The notes beneath the pieces were generated by a model. The model did not search any database. It saw only the letters and a list, made by a program, of their open reading frames with translations, and had not been told where the DNA came from. The translations under genes and the position numbers were made by a program. Of a stretch of 38,958 bases of DNA, positions 34,866 to 38,958 are shown piece after piece; the stretch's first letter is position 1; each line of letters opens with the position of its first letter. Source of the DNA: Saprospiraceae bacterium (GTDB lineage Bacteria; Bacteroidota; Bacteroidia; Chitinophagales; Saprospiraceae); the NCBI GenBank assembly GCA_026986005.1, contig JALSPK010000108.1, positions 1-38,958 of the forward strand, read 5' to 3'.

Positions 34866-35026
34866 GATATTAGTTTCCGATGGGAATATAAAGGGAATCA
34901 GGTGAGAATCCTGAACTGTACCCGCAGCTGTAAAGTCTGTATTTGTCGTGATTATTTATCCACTGTTTTTTATAGTTAAATGGGAAGGAGATTGCGATAG
35001 GACAAGTCAGAAAACCTGCTAATATC
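34866..35026 (+). promoter_or_regulatory. Cobalamin (B12) riboswitch
   Basis: GATATTAG (34866-34873) and CTAATATC (35019-35026) form a perfect 8-bp P1 stem. Inside are the conserved pieces of the cobalamin aptamer in order: AGGGAATCAGGTGAGAATCC, CTGTACCCGCAGCTGTAAAG, CCACTG, TGGGAAGG, and the B12 box CAAGTCAGAAAACCTGC. Cobalamin binding is expected to lower expression of the downstream gene. The 161 bp between aptamer and ATG show no strong U-run terminator, so control at translation is possible. Confidence 0.95.
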
Positions 35027-35187
35027 TGTTGATATTTCATTTGTGCTTCGGGAAAAAAGTACTTTGGAGTGATTATATTAATATTGGTTTGTTGTGGATT
35101 TGTTTGCCTAACTGATATTGATTTTCCATTCTGAATTCTGTATGCACTTCTGTTTTATCATTGAATTTTATTATTTAATTAAAAACA

Positions 35188-36831
35188 ATGATTATGAAGT
35201 TATTTATTACAAGTTTATTAGTTTTTTTATTTACTTTTCTAGGGACTAGCCAGACGGTTTCTTCATTTGAAGATGCTGACATTCCTATTGACTCTTTTTG
35301 GAATGGTAGCGATCTAAAGGGAGTTTTCGTTGACGGAGGAAATATTTTTGTCAATAAATTTGATACTACTTATAACCTGTGGTCTGGAGGCTGGGCTATT
35401 TCCAGCATGAGAGATGATAGTACAGCTGGATATGCCAATATATATAGTGCGATTCCGGCAAAAGCATCAAGGGGAAACAATTATGCCATTGGCCAACAAA
35501 ATGCCGTTATAAATGCCGATCTTTACGATGAGGTCTTGTATCAAGGTTTGTGGATTACTAATACTACATATGCCTATTTGAGTATGAAAAACGGAGATTC
35601 ATTTGCCAAAAAGTTTGGCGGTGAGACAGGAGAGGATCCAGATTTTTTCAAATTGAGAATTTATGGCATTAAATTGGGGAAGGTTGATTCTACAAATTAT
35701 GTTGATTTTTATTTAGCTGATTTTACAGATGTAGATAGTACTCAAGATTATATTGTTGATTCGTGGGAATATGTTGATTTATCATCATTGGGCTATGTTA
35801 GTGGTTTATCTTTTGAGTTGTCATCTAGCGATGTTGGTCAATGGGGAATGAATACCCCAGCTTTTTTTGCTGCTGATAAGATAAAAATAAGTTATAAGCC
35901 GGAAGAAGAAGCTAGTGTAGCTACTTCATTTGAAAGTCATAATATGGATTTAGACTCATCTTGGTATAGTATTGAAAGAGGATATTTTACTAGTGCCCCC
36001 TATGATTTTGAAAGTAAGTATGATACTACATACAATTTTTGGTCGGGAGGATTTGCGCTTTCAACAATGCGAAACGATAGTACAGCAGGGTTTTCCAATC
36101 TTTATGGAGCGATTGCCGGAGGTGCTTATGATGGCATAACTTACGCAGTTGGTCAAAACAATGCTAAATTTTATAGCCGTATGGCTGATACTAAGCCAAT
36201 AATCGAGAGTATTAAGATTTGCAATACCACCTATGCTTACCTAAGCATGAAAAATGGGGATTCATTTGCAAAAAAGTTTGGAGGAGATACAGGCGATGAC
36301 CCTGATTTTTTCAAATTGAGAATTTATGGTATTTATTCTATTTCCGGTATTGTTGATTCATCAAAATATTTGGATTTCTATTTGGCAGATTATAGATTTG
36401 ATGATAATTCCAAAGATTACATTGTAACAGATTGGACAGAAATTGATATTGCAGAAGCTTTGGGAAAACCTACGGGATTAGCTTTTGAGTTGTCATCTAG
36501 TGATGTAGGCGGGTTTGGGATGAATACACCTGCTTTCTTTGCAATGGACAAAATTTCTTATGACCTTACTTCAGGCATTATTGATTATAACGAAGGTGTT
36601 AAGTTTGATATCTATCCTAATCCTGCGATTGATGTTGTTAATGTTAATACATCTATTGGAAATGGGAAATATGAGATTTTTAATATGTATGGTTCCTTAG
36701 TTTTGAATGGTCAATTGAGCAAAGGTGATGTGATCGATGTTAGAGGTCTTAACGCAGGCTCATATATAATTGTAGTGTCAGATGGAATAAATAGAAGTGC
36801 AAGAAAAATAGTTGTTGCGAGTAAGAAATAA
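35188..36831 (+). CDS. Tandem DUF4465 protein with T9SS type A sorting domain, riboswitch-controlled
   Basis: A 547-residue protein with a signal peptide (1-21). Two DUF4465 domains follow, about 25-236 and 245-460. Both contain WSGGxA, AYLSMKNGDSFAKKFGG, DPDFFKLRIYGI, DFYLAD, ELSSSDVG and MNTPAFFA almost unchanged. Residues 472-547 (FDIYPNPAIDVVNVN) are a sorting domain, so type IX export is expected. The gene is directly downstream of a cobalamin riboswitch, predicting expression when B12 is scarce. From memory, DUF4465 proteins occur in Bacteroides B12 uptake loci and relate to surface cobalamin-binding proteins (BtuH), which would fit a role in capturing corrinoids; I cannot verify that here. 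Confidence 0.88.
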   Translation: MIMKLFITSLLVFLFTFLGTSQTVSSFEDADIPIDSFWNGSDLKGVFVDGGNIFVNKFDTTYNLWSGGWAISSMRDDSTAGYANIYSAIPAKASRGNNYAIGQQNAVINADLYDEVLYQGLWITNTTYAYLSMKNGDSFAKKFGGETGEDPDFFKLRIYGIKLGKVDSTNYVDFYLADFTDVDSTQDYIVDSWEYVDLSSLGYVSGLSFELSSSDVGQWGMNTPAFFAADKIKISYKPEEEASVATSFESHNMDLDSSWYSIERGYFTSAPYDFESKYDTTYNFWSGGFALSTMRNDSTAGFSNLYGAIAGGAYDGITYAVGQNNAKFYSRMADTKPIIESIKICNTTYAYLSMKNGDSFAKKFGGDTGDDPDFFKLRIYGIYSISGIVDSSKYLDFYLADYRFDDNSKDYIVTDWTEIDIAEALGKPTGLAFELSSSDVGGFGMNTPAFFAMDKISYDLTSGIIDYNEGVKFDIYPNPAIDVVNVNTSIGNGKYEIFNMYGSLVLNGQLSKGDVIDVRGLNAGSYIIVVSDGINRSARKIVVASKK

Positions 36832-36859
36832 GACTTATAACGATAAGTCGGAATGGGGG

Positions 36860-36898
36860 AAGGTGGAAGTTTTTTACTTCCGCCTTCTATTTTTTTTT
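36860..36898 (+). terminator. Terminator between the DUF4465 gene and the next T9SS gene
   Basis: AAGGTGGAAGT (36860-36870) and ACTTCCGCCTT (36876-36886) pair over 11 bp (one T-G) around TTTTT, followed by a T-rich run to 36898. Only 14 bp separate it from the next ATG, so the downstream gene probably depends on read-through, since no separate promoter fits in the gap. Confidence 0.8.
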
Positions 36899-36912
36899 AA
36901 TAATTCATTATT

Positions 36913-37887
36913 ATGGAAAGGAATATTGTGTTTTTATTATTTTTATTCAAATTTTGCCTATTATCAGGACAATTTGCCCCTGTGGTTGGTGAAGAAGGCT
37001 CTACCGCAATAAGTAAGGATAGTTCCCTGATCATAAATTGGGCAAGTAAAGGAATAGTCCAAAGAGGATATGTAGATATTAGTGACAAAAGTAAAGGTAA
37101 TGTAATACAAGGTAGTATCGAAAAATCCTATGGCAAAGCAGATAATGTGACGGTAAGCCTTGGTGATAGTGGGGTAGTGGTACTTGAATTTAATCCGCCA
37201 ATTGTCAATGGTGAATCGTGGGATTTTGCTGTTTTTGAAAATTCATTCGATGATACATTCCTTGAATTAGCTACAGTAGAAGTTAGTTCAGATGGTGAGA
37301 GATTTGTGATGTTTCCTCCTGTGTCATTGACAAAATATGATACACAAGTCGGTTCGTTTGGTTTATTGGATGCTACAAAAATCCATAATCTTGCGGGGAA
37401 ATATAGAGGTGGTTATGGTACTCCTTTTGACTTGGATTCATTGCCTGAAAGTGACTTCCTTGATAAGGATAATATTGTATACGTTCGAGTGACTGATGTC
37501 GTTGGAAGCATAAATCCTTTATATTCTAGAGAGGATTCGTTTGGTCATCCCATCAACGATCCGTTTCCGACTCCATTTGAATCCGGAGGATTTGACCTTG
37601 ATGCTGTAGGCGTAATTCATGAGAAAGTACCAAATTCGAATTTGAATTTATCATTGAAAAGCATAATCGTATATCCTTCACCTGTGATGGATGTGTTAAA
37701 CATCAAAACTACTTACAATGTGAAGAGTCAACTACATATACTTGATATTAACGGACATTATATGATGTCTAGCACTATTACTAACAAGTGTTTAGTAGAT
37801 GTTTCTGATTTTCCTGACGGTATCTATTATGTGGTAATATATAACGATGACAAAGCAGCTGAGTTAGCTTCATTTATCAAAATATAG
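36913..37887 (+). CDS. T9SS type A secreted protein in the cobalamin riboswitch unit
   Basis: A 324-residue protein with a signal peptide (1-19, ending LLSGQ). The main domain (about 20-240) has VSLGDSGVVVLEFNPPI, SWDFAVFENSF, LATVEVSSDGERFVMFPP, AGKYRGGYGTPFDLDSLP and GGFDLDAVGVIHE. I know this layout from uncharacterised Bacteroidota surface proteins but cannot attach a function; the last motif resembles a sugar- or metal-binding beta sandwich edge. The C-terminal IIVYPSPVMDVLNIKT stretch is a type A sorting domain. It follows the DUF4465 gene by 81 bp across a terminator hairpin. The shared strand and small gap suggest partial co-expression under B12 control. Confidence 0.8.
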   Translation: MERNIVFLLFLFKFCLLSGQFAPVVGEEGSTAISKDSSLIINWASKGIVQRGYVDISDKSKGNVIQGSIEKSYGKADNVTVSLGDSGVVVLEFNPPIVNGESWDFAVFENSFDDTFLELATVEVSSDGERFVMFPPVSLTKYDTQVGSFGLLDATKIHNLAGKYRGGYGTPFDLDSLPESDFLDKDNIVYVRVTDVVGSINPLYSREDSFGHPINDPFPTPFESGGFDLDAVGVIHEKVPNSNLNLSLKSIIVYPSPVMDVLNIKTTYNVKSQLHILDINGHYMMSSTITNKCLVDVSDFPDGIYYVVIYNDDKAAELASFIKI

Positions 37888-37892
37888 TTTTA

Positions 37893-38958
37893 TTAATCGT
37901 TGTTTTTTATGATAAGATTTAGTGTATCAGTTTGTAATCTCGTTTTCAACCATTTTTTTAGCTTTGTTAAATCCTCAGTAGATTGATTTTGATTAAATTG
38001 TATTATTACAGTTTGTATTGTATCTGTTTCATTGTTTTCTATGTTCAAAATCGGGCTATTTGTTAGCAATATGGAGTTAATATCTTTGAAATTTGTTTTT
38101 GCTTCTGCACCTATCCTATTTAAAGAAACTAATGATTTTTTGGATACCCGTAATTTTTCTTCTAAAGATTTTATTATATTGTCTAACCTGTTTTCTTGCT
38201 CAAGCGACTTATTGTGCATGTCCTTTATTATTTCTTGTCTTAAGCTCTCTCTTAATTCTTGAACCAACTCACTATTAAGATTATCGTTCGTCCCTCCTTG
38301 AATAACTGTTAAAAAGCTATTTTCAAGGTTGTAGTTTTTTAAATTTGATTTGATTCGATCAATAGTTGAATCCTGCAATACTTTACCGTAAAGAGTAATA
38401 TTGATTTCCTTAGGTTCTTTGTTGAAATACAAGTCTTTTGAAATAATCAATGTGTTATTAAAGTTGAACTCTCTGGTTAGGAAAAGGTCAACATTACGTT
38501 CAAAGGTGTTCTTTTTTACCATTTTAATCGCTGTGAGAACAGATGGAATAATCACTAAAATAATTAAAAATATTATAATTCTTTTTGCTCTTTTCTCAAT
38601 TTTCTCATCCAAATATTTTTTCTTTCTAATTCTTAAGATTCTTATGACTAAGTATGTGCCAAATGCTATAAAAACACTGTTAATGGCAAACAGGTATAAT
38701 GCACCAAAGAAGAAATTGTAATTGCCGGTTGCTAATCCAAAACCGGCTGTACTTAGAGGTGGCATTAAAGCTGTTGCAATTGCAACTCCTGGTATTACAT
38801 TATTCTTTTCTTTTCTAGTATATGCGATAATACCTGCAAAACCACCTGAAAAAGCTATCAGGACATCCCAAACAGCTGGAGTAGTCCTAGAAAGCAATTC
38901 TGATTGAATTTTGTTTAAAGGGGAGATGTAAAAGTATAAAGCTGATGCTAAGACACTT
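37893..38958 (-). CDS. DUF389 membrane protein, N-terminus outside the window
   Basis: The frame stays open to the window edge, so the start is missing; the TTG at 38897 is an internal Leu codon, not a start. The visible 354 codons include the DUF389 signature LSRTTPAVWDVLIAFSGGFAGIIAYTRKE and VIPGVAIATALMPPLSTAGFGLATGNYNFFFGALYLFAIN, with several membrane segments. A last one follows at RIIIFLIILVIIPSVLTAI. The final 200 residues are soluble and include a helical, charged stretch (NSELVQELRESLRQEIIKDM). DUF389 proteins are found from bacteria to archaea and have no established function. It converges on the T9SS gene with 5 bp between stop codons. Confidence 0.9.
   Translation of the reverse strand, partial: SVLASALYFYISPLNKIQSELLSRTTPAVWDVLIAFSGGFAGIIAYTRKEKNNVIPGVAIATALMPPLSTAGFGLATGNYNFFFGALYLFAINSVFIAFGTYLVIRILRIRKKKYLDEKIEKRAKRIIIFLIILVIIPSVLTAIKMVKKNTFERNVDLFLTREFNFNNTLIISKDLYFNKEPKEINITLYGKVLQDSTIDRIKSNLKNYNLENSFLTVIQGGTNDNLNSELVQELRESLRQEIIKDMHNKSLEQENRLDNIIKSLEEKLRVSKKSLVSLNRIGAEAKTNFKDINSILLTNSPILNIENNETDTIQTVIIQFNQNQSTEDLTKLKKWLKTRLQTDTLNLIIKNND

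Noticed and set aside
34866-35026. Riboswitch as regulator of the TonB receptor
   Set aside because: The receptor gene lies upstream of it and ends in its own terminator before the riboswitch promoter.
38895-38897. TTG as start codon of the DUF389 gene
   Set aside because: The frame continues upstream to the window edge with family-like residues (ALYFYISPLNKIQSELLSR), so it is an internal Leu.

Overview
The window is AT-rich chromosomal DNA from a member of the Bacteroidota. The evidence is the number of secreted proteins with C-terminal type IX secretion (T9SS) sorting domains, a probable PorT, a TonB-dependent receptor with a carboxypeptidase-regulatory-like N-terminus, TAnnTTTG-type promoter elements, and start codons preceded by A-rich stretches rather than Shine-Dalgarno sites. 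I cannot place it below phylum level.

Layout. 1-402 is the 3' end of a CHU_C-type (gliding-associated) surface protein gene that is visibly richer in GC than the rest. 403-2389 is an accessory patch: about 2.2 copies of a 218-bp tandem repeat, then an Rpn-family PD-(D/E)XK nuclease gene bracketed by two 138-bp direct repeats that can fold into hairpins. 2390-7977 (minus) is a tight cluster of DUF1800, DUF1501, a discoidin-like T9SS protein and a two-DTG aspartic protease with a PDZ domain. 8143-10718 (minus) holds a DUF5683 protein and an ABC-2 exporter pair. 10896-12343 (plus) is ubiE overlapping porT, facing a WbqC-family gene. 13314-15103 (plus) is a SWIM zinc-finger protein and tRNA-Glu(TTC). 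15166-18752 (minus) is a lipoprotein with PQQ-like repeats, rimO and a D-2-hydroxyacid dehydrogenase. 18949-25519 (minus) is a complete tripartite RND efflux operon led by its TetR regulator, with a strong palindrome upstream as candidate operator. 25649-28459 (minus) has a GH13_8-like branching enzyme and an EI24 membrane protein. 28918-31443 (minus) is a lamin-tail-domain T9SS protein flanked on both sides by short MITE-like elements with the same terminal inverted repeat. 32020-37887 (plus) has a TonB-dependent receptor with its own terminator, then a cobalamin riboswitch controlling a tandem-DUF4465 T9SS protein and a second T9SS protein. The window ends inside a DUF389 membrane protein.

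How they work together. The RND genes form one efflux system. PorT belongs to the T9SS machinery that would export the sorting-domain proteins seen here. The most informative regulated unit is the cobalamin riboswitch locus, which predicts that two surface or secreted proteins of unassigned function are made under B12 limitation, next to an outer-membrane receptor. The most dynamic part is the left end, where the Rpn gene combines an 11-unit 12-bp coding repeat, an internal start codon and flanking direct repeats.
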